A stretch of DNA of 58,016 nucleotides from an uncultured Haliea sp. (GTDB lineage Bacteria > Pseudomonadota > Gammaproteobacteria > Pseudomonadales > Halieaceae): assembly GCA_913061145.1 (NCBI GenBank), contig CAJXUQ010000024.1, forward strand, positions 1-58,016. The letters run 5' to 3'. Positions 19,982-27,883 of the stretch are shown here, piece after piece. The stretch's first letter is position 1, and each line of letters opens with the position of its first letter. The notes under the pieces are model-generated. The model searched no databases and was not told where the DNA came from. It worked only from the letters and a program-made list of their open reading frames with translations. The position numbers were made by a program, and so were the translations under genes.

Positions 19982-20428
19982 GTGAGAAGCGCCTGCCTGA
20001 CCCTGCTACTGTTAACCCTGACCGCGTGCCAGCCATCCGCACCGGAAAGCAACGCGGACCTGCTGCAAAGCCTGCGGGGCCAGTGGGTGGTCATCAATTA
20101 CTGGGCCGAATGGTGCAAGCCCTGCATCAAGGAAATACCGGAACTGAATGCACTGGACAGCGATTACGATAGCGTAACCGTGCTCGGCGTAAACTATGAC
20201 GGTGCCACTGGCGACGCCTTACAAGCTCAGCTCGACGCGCTGCAGGTTCAGTTCGCTACGCTGGGGGAAGACCCGGCCGGCCTCCTCGGACTGGACCGAC
20301 CCAACGTCCTCCCCACCACGCTGATCATCAACCCCGCGGGAGAATTGCTGGATATGCTGGTCGGGCCACAAACGCTGGAGTCGCTGCTGGCGGTGACGGT
20401 GCACCGCGCCAGCCAGGCCGAGAAGTAA
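19982..20428 (+). CDS. TlpA-like thioredoxin-fold lipoprotein
   Basis: A 148-residue exported protein. It has a lipoprotein signal (L-L-L-L-T-L-T-A-C, with Cys16 as the acylated residue) and a redox-active C-K-P-C motif in N-Y-W-A-E-W-C-K-P-C, followed by the cis-Pro region V-L-P-T-T. It should sit on the periplasmic face of a membrane and reduce disulfides, like TlpA/ResA. The start is GTG at 19982, with AAGGAG about 10 bases before it. Pseudomonads carry a similar thioredoxin gene close to arsC-wrbA. It is divergent from arsC and converges on sat. Confidence 0.9.
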   Translation: MRSACLTLLLLTLTACQPSAPESNADLLQSLRGQWVVINYWAEWCKPCIKEIPELNALDSDYDSVTVLGVNYDGATGDALQAQLDALQVQFATLGEDPAGLLGLDRPNVLPTTLIINPAGELLDMLVGPQTLESLLAVTVHRASQAEK

Positions 20429-20436
20429 ACGGTGGG

Positions 20437-20484
20437 GTAGCGGCAGGCGTGGGCCGGCGCAGAACGCGCCGACCCTGCCGCCAC
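20437..20484. terminator. Long GC-rich hairpin between convergent tlpA-like and sat genes
   Basis: GCGGCAGG at 20440-20447 pairs with CCTGCCGC at 20474-20481, and an inner stem CGGCGC (20455-20460) pairs with GCGCCG (20466-20471) around a 5-base loop. The symmetry would serve transcripts from both sides. There is no T-run, so it is at best a pause or RNA-end-protecting structure rather than a classical intrinsic terminator. Confidence 0.45.
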
Positions 20485-21665
20485 TACAGGCTCTGGTAGT
20501 AATCCATGAGTATCCTGGCCACTTCCGGCCGGGAGAACTCAGGCGGCGGGGCGATGCCGTTGCCCAGCATTTCGCGCACCCGCGTACCCGAAAGCAGCAC
20601 GAAGTCCTCCGGGCTGTGATCCGGCGCGTCGCGCATCATGACCACGCGGTCCAGCTTCTTGCTGTACGCCGTGTGGTCGGCGCGGTAGATTTCCAGCTCC
20701 AGGGCACCTGCCGGTACTTCCTCGTCAAAGATGGTCTGCGCGTCAAAGCCGCCATAGTAGTCGCCTACGCCGGCGTGGTCGCGCCCCACTATCAGGTGCG
20801 TGCAGCCGCAGTTCTGACGGAAAACTGCGTGCAGTACCGCCTCGCGCGGGCCGGCATACAGCATGTCGAAGCCGTAACCCGTGACCATCACGGTGTTCGG
20901 CGGGAAGTAGACATCCACCATTTTCCGGATCGCCGCATCGCGCACGTCTGCGGGAATATCACCCGGCTTGAGCTTGCCCAGCAGCATGTGGATGAGAATG
21001 CCATCCGCATGCAGGTCTTCCATCGCCATACGGCACAGTTCCTCATGCGCGCGGTGCATGGGGTTGCGGGTCTGGAAAGCGACGACCTTGTTCCAGCCGC
21101 GGGAGGCGATTTCGGCGCGAATCTCCACGGCGGTGCGGAAGGTGTCGGGGAACTCGCCGGGGAAGTAGGAGAAATTCAGCACCTCAATCGGGCCGGACAA
21201 CAAGGTGCGGCCCAGCGACTTGAAGGTCGCAACGCCGGGATGCGCAGGGTCCAGTGTGCGGAACACTTTCTCCGCGATAAAGTCGATCTGCGCGTCGGAC
21301 ACCGACTCCACCGCGTCCACCTCCATCACGGCAAGCACCGGGTTGCCCTCGGTATTCGGGTCGCGCAGCGCGATACGTGTGCCGGGCTGGATGTCCGTTG
21401 CCTCGGTCAGGTTGACAATGGGCACGGGCCAGAACAGGCCGTCGACGGTCTGCAGCTTCTCCGCCACGCTGAGGCTGTCAGCCAGGTTCATGTAGCCGTT
21501 CAGGGGGTTGAAGTAACCAGCGCCCAGCATGACCGCATTGGCTGCGGCCGCTGAGTTGAGCAGCAGTGAGGGCAACTGCTCCGCCTCCTTCAACAGCGCC
21601 TCGCGACGGGCATCGTCAGCGATGTAGAGAGGTTGCAGCTCGTCTGAGCCGTGTGGCTTGATCAT
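20484..21665 (-). CDS. sat: ATP sulfurylase, homo-oligomeric Sat type
   Basis: A 393-residue sulfate adenylyltransferase making adenosine 5'-phosphosulfate (APS) from ATP and sulfate. The PUA-like N-domain is about 1-165. The catalytic domain contains the nucleotide motif Q-T-R-N-P-M-H-R-A-H-E and G-R-D-H-A-G-V-G-D-Y-Y-G. This is the single-chain type, not the CysD/CysN heterodimer many gammaproteobacteria use for sulfate assimilation. It lies 26 bases downstream of cysC and in the same operon as a sulfotransferase, so it probably supplies PAPS for sulfonation rather than, or besides, cysteine synthesis. Confidence 0.96.
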   Translation of the reverse strand: MIKPHGSDELQPLYIADDARREALLKEAEQLPSLLLNSAAAANAVMLGAGYFNPLNGYMNLADSLSVAEKLQTVDGLFWPVPIVNLTEATDIQPGTRIALRDPNTEGNPVLAVMEVDAVESVSDAQIDFIAEKVFRTLDPAHPGVATFKSLGRTLLSGPIEVLNFSYFPGEFPDTFRTAVEIRAEIASRGWNKVVAFQTRNPMHRAHEELCRMAMEDLHADGILIHMLLGKLKPGDIPADVRDAAIRKMVDVYFPPNTVMVTGYGFDMLYAGPREAVLHAVFRQNCGCTHLIVGRDHAGVGDYYGGFDAQTIFDEEVPAGALELEIYRADHTAYSKKLDRVVMMRDAPDHSPEDFVLLSGTRVREMLGNGIAPPPEFSRPEVARILMDYYQSL

Positions 21666-21691
21666 GTTCGTCTCCGTTCGGGGTAAGGTAA

Positions 21692-22309
21692 TCAGGACGT
21701 GATGATGCCGCGCTCGCGCAGCAGGGCAATGATGGTATCCACCTCTTCGGCCAGCGTTTGCTGATCCGAGTGCAAATGCACCTCGGGCTTGAACGGCGCC
21801 TCGTAAGGGTCATCGATTCCCGTAAAGTTCTTGATTTCTCCCGCCCGCGCTTTCTTGTACAGGCCCTTGGGATCACGCGCTTCCGCGGCCTCCAGGGAAC
21901 AATCCACAAAGATCTCGATAAAGTCCATGCCCGCTGCTTCGTGCAACTCTCGCACCTGGTTCCGATCGCTGGCATAGGGGCTGATAAAGCTGCTCAGTGT
22001 AACGATGCCGCAGTCCACAAACAGCTTGGAGATTTCCCCGATGCGACGGATATTTTCGGTGCGGTCGTCCGCACTGAAACCCAGGTTGCGGTTAATGCCC
22101 AGGCGCACGTTGTCACCATCCAGCCGATAGGCAAGCACGCCCATTTCATTCAGACGCCCCTCCAGTTCTACCGCCACGGTGCTCTTGCCGCTGCCGGACA
22201 GGCCGGTGAACCACAGGGTGGCCCCTTTATGACCCAACAACTTCTCGCGGTGTTCGCGGGTGATGTCACCCTCGTGCCAATGGACATTCGTCGCTTTTTG
22301 CTCTGCCAT
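21692..22309 (-). CDS. cysC: Adenylylsulfate (APS) kinase
   Basis: A 205-residue kinase phosphorylating APS to PAPS. The P-loop G-L-S-G-S-G-K-S is at 36-43. It also has D-G-D-N-V-R, L-G-F-S-A-D-D-R-T-E-N-I-R-R, F-I-S-P-Y and the lid region K-G-L-Y-K-K-A-R-A-G-E-I-K-N-F-T-G-I-D-x-P-Y-E. It is full length with all expected motifs. It is 56 bases downstream of the sulfotransferase gene and 26 bases upstream of sat, so the operon encodes both steps from sulfate to PAPS. Confidence 0.97.
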   Translation of the reverse strand: MAEQKATNVHWHEGDITREHREKLLGHKGATLWFTGLSGSGKSTVAVELEGRLNEMGVLAYRLDGDNVRLGINRNLGFSADDRTENIRRIGEISKLFVDCGIVTLSSFISPYASDRNQVRELHEAAGMDFIEIFVDCSLEAAEARDPKGLYKKARAGEIKNFTGIDDPYEAPFKPEVHLHSDQQTLAEEVDTIIALLRERGIITS

Positions 22310-22365
22310 GTGTGCTCTCTCGTGCAGTGGTTCAGGTTAGCCGCCGGGCGCCCCGGCGACGATGT

Positions 22366-23544
22366 TCACTTATCCAGGATAAAGGCTTCCCGGTAGCCCT
22401 TGAATTGCGCCTTCAGGCCCTCTTCGGTCAGGCCGAACTGGTCCAATGTGTAGGCATGTGCAGGGCGCAGTTCACGCCGGTTGGAGTCTTGCCAGCGCGC
22501 CATTTCCACACTGGCTTCGGGGGTAAGGTCCATACCGAGGAAGTCGTAGACGCGGCCGATCTCCACCATTGGCTGGCTGACCGTATCCTTGAACCAGAGG
22601 TCCAGGAACCGCTCGGGGCCCATCTCGCGGCGCACATCTATGGTGTGCTGCATGCCCTTGGCGAACTTGCGGGCCCACTGTCGCCCTACTGCCACCGGGT
22701 CGGCGGAGTCGGAATACACCTGCCACACATTGGCGATCATGCTGGCCAGCGACGGAATGGTCTCAACCGGGTCACGGTGGGATTGTACCACGCGGGCATC
22801 CGGGAAGATGCGAAACACCAGGTCCATGTAGTGCAGGTGGTGCGGCGCCTTCAGTGCCCAGCGCTCACCGCGCTGCCCGCTACGTTTCTTTTGCCACTGC
22901 AGGAACTGCAGTAGCAGCTTCAGGTACTCATAGCCAATGGTGTGGTCCTGCGCCTCGATCCAGGCATCGAAACTGGGGACATTCGCCAGCGCCTGGATAT
23001 TGAAGCTGTAGAAGGACTGCTCCAACAGCATGATGTCCTCGTCCGGCTCCATGGCATCCAACGGGTGCACGGACAGCAGGTCGGGGTTGCTGTCGACCAT
23101 CATTTTCACTTCCGCCTTGGCGTCGCGAATACGACGGTCACCTGCCGCGGTGAAGTCCCAATCGAGATCCGGGCAGGGAAAACGTGTTTCATACCACAAC
23201 GGGGCATACATGCGATTGTCAGCGGCGATGGTCCGGTGCAACATCGTGGTCCCGGTGCGGGGCAGGCCGACAATCACCAGCGGCTCCACGATCTGCTCAT
23301 CCAGGATTTCCGGGTGGCGACGCAGCCACTCCTGCACGCGCAGCCTGGTCGACAGGATATCCAGCATGCGCTGGGCCATTGCCGGGCGGCCGATCGCGTT
23401 CAGGTCCGCCTCATGCACCAGCGACCACAGGAGCCTTTCCAATGGCTCGCGATAGCTGTCGTCACCAAAGTCTTCAAGCCCGTCTACAGCCCTGGCCGCA
23501 GCGACCAGTGCATCTGCATCCAGTGCCAGTTCCGTCATGCTCAT
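22366..23544 (-). CDS. PAPS-dependent sulfotransferase family protein
   Basis: A 392-residue sulfotransferase of the Sulfotransfer_3 type. The 5'-phosphosulfate-binding loop is G-L-P-R-T-G-T-T-M-L-H at 93-103 and the 3'-phosphate-binding strand is V-V-Q-S-H-R-D-P. A predicted helical N-terminal 90 residues precede them. The family moves sulfonate from PAPS to hydroxyls of lipids, steroids or sugars, or to amines; the acceptor is unknown. The ATG at 23544 has AGGAGAGG just upstream and overlaps the DUF1214 stop by four bases. It is followed by cysC and sat, which make the donor. Confidence 0.9.
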   Translation of the reverse strand: MSMTELALDADALVAAARAVDGLEDFGDDSYREPLERLLWSLVHEADLNAIGRPAMAQRMLDILSTRLRVQEWLRRHPEILDEQIVEPLVIVGLPRTGTTMLHRTIAADNRMYAPLWYETRFPCPDLDWDFTAAGDRRIRDAKAEVKMMVDSNPDLLSVHPLDAMEPDEDIMLLEQSFYSFNIQALANVPSFDAWIEAQDHTIGYEYLKLLLQFLQWQKKRSGQRGERWALKAPHHLHYMDLVFRIFPDARVVQSHRDPVETIPSLASMIANVWQVYSDSADPVAVGRQWARKFAKGMQHTIDVRREMGPERFLDLWFKDTVSQPMVEIGRVYDFLGMDLTPEASVEMARWQDSNRRELRPAHAYTLDQFGLTEEGLKAQFKGYREAFILDK

Positions 23545-24656
23545 TCCACCTCTCCTGCGATTAATGTCTCCAGCGCGACAACACGCGTGCGCACCGGAGG
23601 ATGATCCGATGCCTCGACATAGCGCAACAACATGGCGCCACACTCATGACCCGCGGTCGTCAGCCAGTTGGGGTATGCGCTACCCGGATTCCTGCCCGCC
23701 ACCACAATGCGCACACTGCCGTCCGCTTCATAGCGGGCACTGCTGCGATTGATATGGATACGATGGAAGCGGTAGTCCAGCGACTCCATCCAGAAATTTG
23801 AGAGCTGGAAGTTCCAGGTCCGACAGTCCCGGGGCGGCATAAATTCAATCAGCAGCGCCTCTTCCGGGGCCAACTGCCAGTAGCTGTTGTGGTAGTAGAT
23901 TGCAGGGTCGCCGCCCGCCCGCAGGCACATCTGCTGGTCATTGGGGGGCAGTGCGTTGATATGGCCGGCAAAGCCCAGCATCCAGTTGCGGAACAGGCCG
24001 GCGGTGCCGTTCACGAAAGGCACCACGCGCTGTAACTGGCTGGCAAACGCCGCAGGATCCAGCACGGGGGCTGCCTGCTGGTCCAGGCACTCGATGCGCA
24101 GTTCAAGCTTGGGCTCACGCGCGCGGTCCCGAAAGGTCTGGCGCACCAGAATATTGTCCGAGGCTTCGGTCATGGACAACCAGTTACCGGGCTGCGGGGT
24201 CGCGCTGACCAGCAGCTCAAATTCCCCATTGGGGCCCAGTTCCAGATCCTCCAGGGTGATGTGGCCGGTGGGGGCCATATCGCCCTGGCCGGCGAAGGAG
24301 CCCGCCTTGGTTTCAATGCTCAGGTATTCCACCTGTCCTGCATTACCGGTAATGCGGTAGCTGTGACGTCCGTCTACCGCACAGTTCTGGTAGAAATTGT
24401 CCGGGTTGTCATTGCCGATTTTGGCGGTTTCATGCGACAGGGAGTAGAACTGCGGACAGGCGGGGTCGCTGAACTCGAGGTGTTTTTCCAGGCTCAACCG
24501 CAACAGACGTGTGAGGTACCGATACCCTTCCGCGATGCTGAGATCGTCAGCAGGCACACCCTCTGCCAGGATCTCTGCACCGGCGCTTTTCAGGCTCTCA
24601 CAAAAATCTTCCCAAAGCTGGCCATTGCGTAACGCATCAAGCTCGGTCATCGACAT
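23541..24656 (-). CDS. DUF1214-domain protein co-translated with sulfotransferase
   Basis: A 371-residue protein without signal peptide or membrane helices. Its C-terminal third has the DUF1214 pattern (Y-W-Q-L-A-P-E-E-A-L-L-I-E-F, W-N-F-Q-L-S-N-F-W, and N-P-G-S-A-Y-P-N-W-L-T-T-A-G-H-x-x-G-x-M-L-L-R). DUF1214 proteins have no settled enzymatic role. Its first residues (M-S-M-T-E-L) coincide with those of the sulfotransferase that follows. The ATGA overlap between them implies a fixed ratio and perhaps a complex. The ATG at 24656 has only a weak purine-rich leader; 24650 is an alternative. Confidence 0.82.
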   Translation of the reverse strand: MSMTELDALRNGQLWEDFCESLKSAGAEILAEGVPADDLSIAEGYRYLTRLLRLSLEKHLEFSDPACPQFYSLSHETAKIGNDNPDNFYQNCAVDGRHSYRITGNAGQVEYLSIETKAGSFAGQGDMAPTGHITLEDLELGPNGEFELLVSATPQPGNWLSMTEASDNILVRQTFRDRAREPKLELRIECLDQQAAPVLDPAAFASQLQRVVPFVNGTAGLFRNWMLGFAGHINALPPNDQQMCLRAGGDPAIYYHNSYWQLAPEEALLIEFMPPRDCRTWNFQLSNFWMESLDYRFHRIHINRSSARYEADGSVRIVVAGRNPGSAYPNWLTTAGHECGAMLLRYVEASDHPPVRTRVVALETLIAGEVE

Positions 24657-24730
24657 GATCAGGGTCCCCGCGGTGAAGATATCAGTGTAATCAGCGACGC
24701 GCAGTGTGCAGTGTTTTCGATCCGCGCACA

Positions 24731-24746
24731 TCACCCTTAAGGGTGA
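24731..24746. promoter_or_regulatory. Perfect 16-bp palindrome, candidate operator
   Basis: TCACCCTTAAGGGTGA reads the same on both strands. It lies in the 95-base gap between the small membrane-protein gene and the DUF1214 gene, 75 bases upstream of the latter's ATG. Size and symmetry fit a dimeric repressor or activator site controlling the DUF1214-sulfotransferase-cysC-sat genes. The cognate regulator is not evident in the window. Confidence 0.45.
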
Positions 24747-24751
24747 CCTGC

Positions 24752-24928
24752 CTACCAATACTGGCTGGCCAGAGACAGCAGCAGCATCAAGCCGACCAGA
24801 GGCAACAGCCAGCGTTGCAGCTGACGCACCCGCTCCTGCGGCAGGGGGCGGGCAAAGCGCTCACCCAGCACCACCATCAGCGCCACGGCGCTGAACACCA
24901 ACACCAGCAGTAGCAGCAATTGCGTCAC
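24752..24928 (-). CDS. 58-residue two-helix membrane protein
   Basis: A short gene with GTG start at 24928, preceded by AGGGGAG about 8 bases upstream, and TAG stop at 24752. The product has a Leu/Val-rich helix at residues 3-21, a charged turn (G-E-R-F-A-R-P-L-P-Q-E-R-V-R-Q-L-Q-R), and a second helix at 40-54, ending A-S-Q-Y-W. This is a membrane hairpin with a basic cytoplasmic loop. It sits 28 bases after the epimerase and upstream of DUF1214, on the same strand, so it is probably part of the sulfonation operon. No known family is recognised. Confidence 0.65.
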   Translation of the reverse strand: MTQLLLLLVLVFSAVALMVVLGERFARPLPQERVRQLQRWLLPLVGLMLLLSLASQYW

Positions 24929-24956
24929 CTGCCAACTCCCCTTTCGTCCGCAACCC

Positions 24957-25889
24957 TCAGGCGCCGGGCTTCAGCAGCTGGGGTGACAGGGTGGCGACCA
25001 TGTTGCGCACCCCCTCGCGCCAGTCCACCCGGGTGGGGCCAATCAGTTCATGCATGCGCGTGGTGTCAATCGCCAGGCTGCCGAAGGCGGCGGGGTTGTC
25101 GCGAAACTCCGGCTGCAGGCCGGTAAGCTCCGCAAGCCAAGCGCACCAGTCCTCGATACTGACCGCCTGCGATCCGCCAAAGTTAACCGTGGTCACGTCG
25201 GTGCTCGCGGCGCCCAGCAGCAGGGGCAGTTTCTCGATGTAGTCGTCGGTGTGCAGCAGGTTGTAGAGATTCGGTCGTTCCGGGTGCACATCGATGGGCA
25301 TCCGCTGCTCCATCATCAACAGGTGATACCAGGGCCAGCCGCCGTTGTTGCCATAGGGCACGCTGAGACGCGCAATGGTGGCGGGAATGCCGAACTGGTG
25401 CGCAACAAAGCGACAGACGGTTTCTGCGGCAATCTTGCTGATGCTATAAGTGGGAAACATGGCGCGGTGGTTGTCGCCCAACGGCGCATCCTCGGCCCGC
25501 GGGGCGTGGCCGGCGTACTCGTAGACGGCCGTCGAGGACAGGTGCAGGAAAGCCCTGGCGGCACGGCAATGCAGCATGAGCCGCCCCAGCCCCTCCGCAT
25601 TCGCCGCGAGGTCGTAATCGAAACTGTCTGTTTTCACCACGGCAAAATTCAGCACGTAGTCGAAGTCATCCGGCAGGTCACGCAAACCGTTGCGGTCGGC
25701 AAGATCCGCCGCCACGCAGCGTACCCCTTTGTCCTCGAGCGCTGCGCGCTGCGCCGGATCGCTGAAACGTGCCAGGGCGGTCAACTCCGCCTGGCCGGCC
25801 CAGGCGTCGATCACCGGCGCCGCCACCTGCCCGGTCGGGCCTGTGATAAGGATTTTACTGCCTGCGATCTTTGCTGCCTCGACGGTCAT
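24957..25889 (-). CDS. NAD-dependent epimerase/dehydratase (extended SDR)
   Basis: A 310-residue extended short-chain dehydrogenase. The Rossmann motif is I-T-G-P-T-G-Q-V-A at about 15-23, Ser-Ser-Thr is in L-S-S-T-A-V-Y-E-Y, and the catalytic pair is Y-S-I-S-K. The P-T-x-x-x-x-x-A-E-T pattern follows, with R-L-S-V-P-Y-G-N-N-G-G as a substrate loop. Members modify nucleotide sugars or other polyols and ketones. AAGGAG precedes the ATG at 25889. It heads the minus-strand run leading to the DUF1214, sulfotransferase, CysC and Sat genes and may prepare the sulfotransferase acceptor; this is inference. Confidence 0.87.
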   Translation of the reverse strand: MTVEAAKIAGSKILITGPTGQVAAPVIDAWAGQAELTALARFSDPAQRAALEDKGVRCVAADLADRNGLRDLPDDFDYVLNFAVVKTDSFDYDLAANAEGLGRLMLHCRAARAFLHLSSTAVYEYAGHAPRAEDAPLGDNHRAMFPTYSISKIAAETVCRFVAHQFGIPATIARLSVPYGNNGGWPWYHLLMMEQRMPIDVHPERPNLYNLLHTDDYIEKLPLLLGAASTDVTTVNFGGSQAVSIEDWCAWLAELTGLQPEFRDNPAAFGSLAIDTTRMHELIGPTRVDWREGVRNMVATLSPQLLKPGA

Positions 25890-25964
25890 GGCTTCACTCC
25901 TTCAGGGATTGTCTGGCGTCAGTCTAGCCTGCTGCTGCCCGCCATGGCTCACCCGTTCGGGGGA

Positions 25965-26618
25965 TCAGAGCTCATCGCGATCGGGCAGTACGCGGTACAC
26001 TTCGGAGATCTGCTCCGGACCACTGACCGTGCACTGCAGATCCTGGATAAGGCCGTCCTTCAGGCTGTAAACCCAGCCGTGCACTGACAGCCCCTGACCG
26101 CGCGCCCAGGCGTTCTGCACGATGGTGGTGTGACACACGTTTGACACCTGGCTGACCACATTGAGTTCGCAGAGCAGATTGACCCGCTCCTCGTCGCTTT
26201 CCAGCGCCGCGATACGCCGGCGATGGCGCTGCTGGACATCCTTGATGTTGCGCAGCCAGTTGTCGATCAGGCCGTTGTCACGGTTTTCGTAGGCGGCGCG
26301 CACACCGCCGCAGTTGTAATGCCCGACCACCAGCACATGTTTGACCCGCAGCACATCCACCGCGTACTGCAGCACGGTCAGGCAGTTGAAATCCGTGTGT
26401 ACCACCATGTTGGCAACGTTACGGTGCACAAACACCTCGCCGGGCAGCAGGCCGACGATCTGATTGGCGGGGACGCGGCTGTCGGAACAGCCAATCCAGA
26501 GGTACTCCGGACTCTGCTGATTGGCCAGCTTCTCGAAAAAATCTGGATCAGTGGTTTTTACGGAGTGCGCCCAAGCACGGTTGTTTTCGAAAAGGTCGTC
26601 GATACTCCTCAAGGGCAC
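25965..26618 (-). CDS. can: Beta-class carbonic anhydrase
   Basis: A 217-residue zinc enzyme interconverting CO2 and bicarbonate. The zinc ligands are Cys44, Asp46 (C-S-D-S-R, with Arg48), His100 and Cys103 (H-Y-N-C-G-G). It tracks E. coli Can closely: G-E-V-F-V-H-R-N-V-A-N, the H-T-D-F-N-C-L strand, L-I-D-N-W-L, and H-G-W-V-Y in the C-terminal part. The start is GTG at 26618 with GGAG 6 bases before it. It begins 13 bases after the stop of the GGDEF-like gene, suggesting co-transcription. Confidence 0.96.
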   Translation of the reverse strand: MPLRSIDDLFENNRAWAHSVKTTDPDFFEKLANQQSPEYLWIGCSDSRVPANQIVGLLPGEVFVHRNVANMVVHTDFNCLTVLQYAVDVLRVKHVLVVGHYNCGGVRAAYENRDNGLIDNWLRNIKDVQQRHRRRIAALESDEERVNLLCELNVVSQVSNVCHTTIVQNAWARGQGLSVHGWVYSLKDGLIQDLQCTVSGPEQISEVYRVLPDRDEL

Positions 26619-26631
26619 ACTGTCTCCGGAA

Positions 26632-27774
26632 TCAGATCATCAGGGTAGAGAGGCGGCCGACCTTGAGTTGATTACCATTTCCCGCAACCGCGCTCTGCAC
26701 TGCTTTCGAACCGGCGCTCTGCATTTGCCGGGCCAGCTGCGCCATGTCAACGGCAGGGTATTGTTCAGGTTCCCAGGTGACAAGGCCGAGGCTAAGCGTA
26801 ACCTGAAGCACCGCACCACGGCCATCATCTATGAGGAAATTTTCTATGTCCCGGCGTATCCTTTCCGCCACATCAATGGCGGGAGACTCGCTGGTGCCGG
26901 AAAGCAGCACCGCCAGTCGAGAATCTGACAGGCGCGCGAGATAGTCGGTGGCGCGCAGCCCGGAGGAGACGCGCTCTGTCACCTTTTTCAGCACAAACCG
27001 GCCCGTGATCTCCCCGTAGTGACGATACAGCTCTTCAAACTCGTCCACCTCCAGCATCAGGACCGATAGCGCCTCATTGGCGCGCCGTGCCCGAGCGATT
27101 TCACGGGCGATATCCTTCTCGAAGCCGCGCAGGTTGCTGATCTGGGTCAGCGGGTCCAGCATGGTCAGGCGGGAAATCTGCTGTCGGCTGACCGCGTTCT
27201 TGAAGCTCTGGGATACCACCGATGCCAGGTGTGTGACGACCGCACCATCATCGGCTGTGGTCTTCATGGGCCGGTCGACAAACCCGCAGTGATAACTGCC
27301 CAATAGCCTGCCGGAGTCCAGCAGGGGAACCAGCAGGGCATGCTGTATTCCCTGGTCCGTTTTCAAGACCTCGAACATGCGCGAGTCGGTCGCATCCAGG
27401 AGGATGACGTCCGGCTCCATGTCGTAGAGCTCCTGCATTTCAAACACATCGTGATGCAGTTGCAGATACTGGCCGTAGCGGTGACCCGAGGTCATCAGGC
27501 TCGCCAGGACGTTTTCCGGGTCATAGAGCCAGAGCTCGGCGACCCGGAATCCGAAGTGCCGCGGCATGCTCACCAGCAAGACCTCAAGCAGCGCCTCAAG
27601 GTCGGGGGCATCAAGCATCATCCGCTGCATCTGCCGCGCCTGCTCAACAAGCCAGCGATTCAACTGGATGGTTTCGCTCAGGCGCTGCTCCTGCACCTCG
27701 GCGGGGCTGGCTGGTGCGGGCGCCGCTTCGATCTCTTCACCCGGGATCACATCGTACACAGACTCATCCGACAT
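26632..27774 (-). CDS. GAF/DUF484-like sensor with degenerate GGDEF domain
   Basis: A 380-residue cytoplasmic protein. A GAF-like (DUF484-like) domain spans about 40-195 (R-H-F-G-F-R-V-A-E-L-W-L-Y, then H-A-L-L-V-P-L-L-D-S-G-R-L-L-G-S-Y-H-C-G). A GGDEF-family domain spans 205-370, starting D-P-L-T-Q-I-S-N-L-R-G-F. At the active-site hairpin GGDEF is replaced by S-D-S-R-L (283-287, in A-R-L-S-D-S-R-L-A-V-L-L). Diguanylate cyclase activity is therefore not expected; it may bind nucleotide or another GGDEF protein. It precedes can by 13 bases. Confidence 0.85.
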   Translation of the reverse strand: MSDESVYDVIPGEEIEAAPAPASPAEVQEQRLSETIQLNRWLVEQARQMQRMMLDAPDLEALLEVLLVSMPRHFGFRVAELWLYDPENVLASLMTSGHRYGQYLQLHHDVFEMQELYDMEPDVILLDATDSRMFEVLKTDQGIQHALLVPLLDSGRLLGSYHCGFVDRPMKTTADDGAVVTHLASVVSQSFKNAVSRQQISRLTMLDPLTQISNLRGFEKDIAREIARARRANEALSVLMLEVDEFEELYRHYGEITGRFVLKKVTERVSSGLRATDYLARLSDSRLAVLLSGTSESPAIDVAERIRRDIENFLIDDGRGAVLQVTLSLGLVTWEPEQYPAVDMAQLARQMQSAGSKAVQSAVAGNGNQLKVGRLSTLMI

Positions 27775-27825
27775 TCAGTATCTCGCCGCTAGCAGGACGC
27801 AGGGCCCCGGTTATGGACAGAATTA

Positions 27826-27854
27826 TTGGCAACTCAGTTTAAGCGGCCTATACT
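27826..27854 (+). promoter_or_regulatory. Sigma-70 promoter of the thiamine salvage operon
   Basis: TTGGCA (27826-27831), 17 bases, then TATACT (27849-27854): a near-consensus housekeeping promoter. Transcription would begin near 27861, about 55 bases before the TPP aptamer and 205 before the TonB receptor ATG. Confidence 0.8.
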
Positions 27855-27883
27855 CGCGTTGCAAACACGCGCTGACTTGCTAT

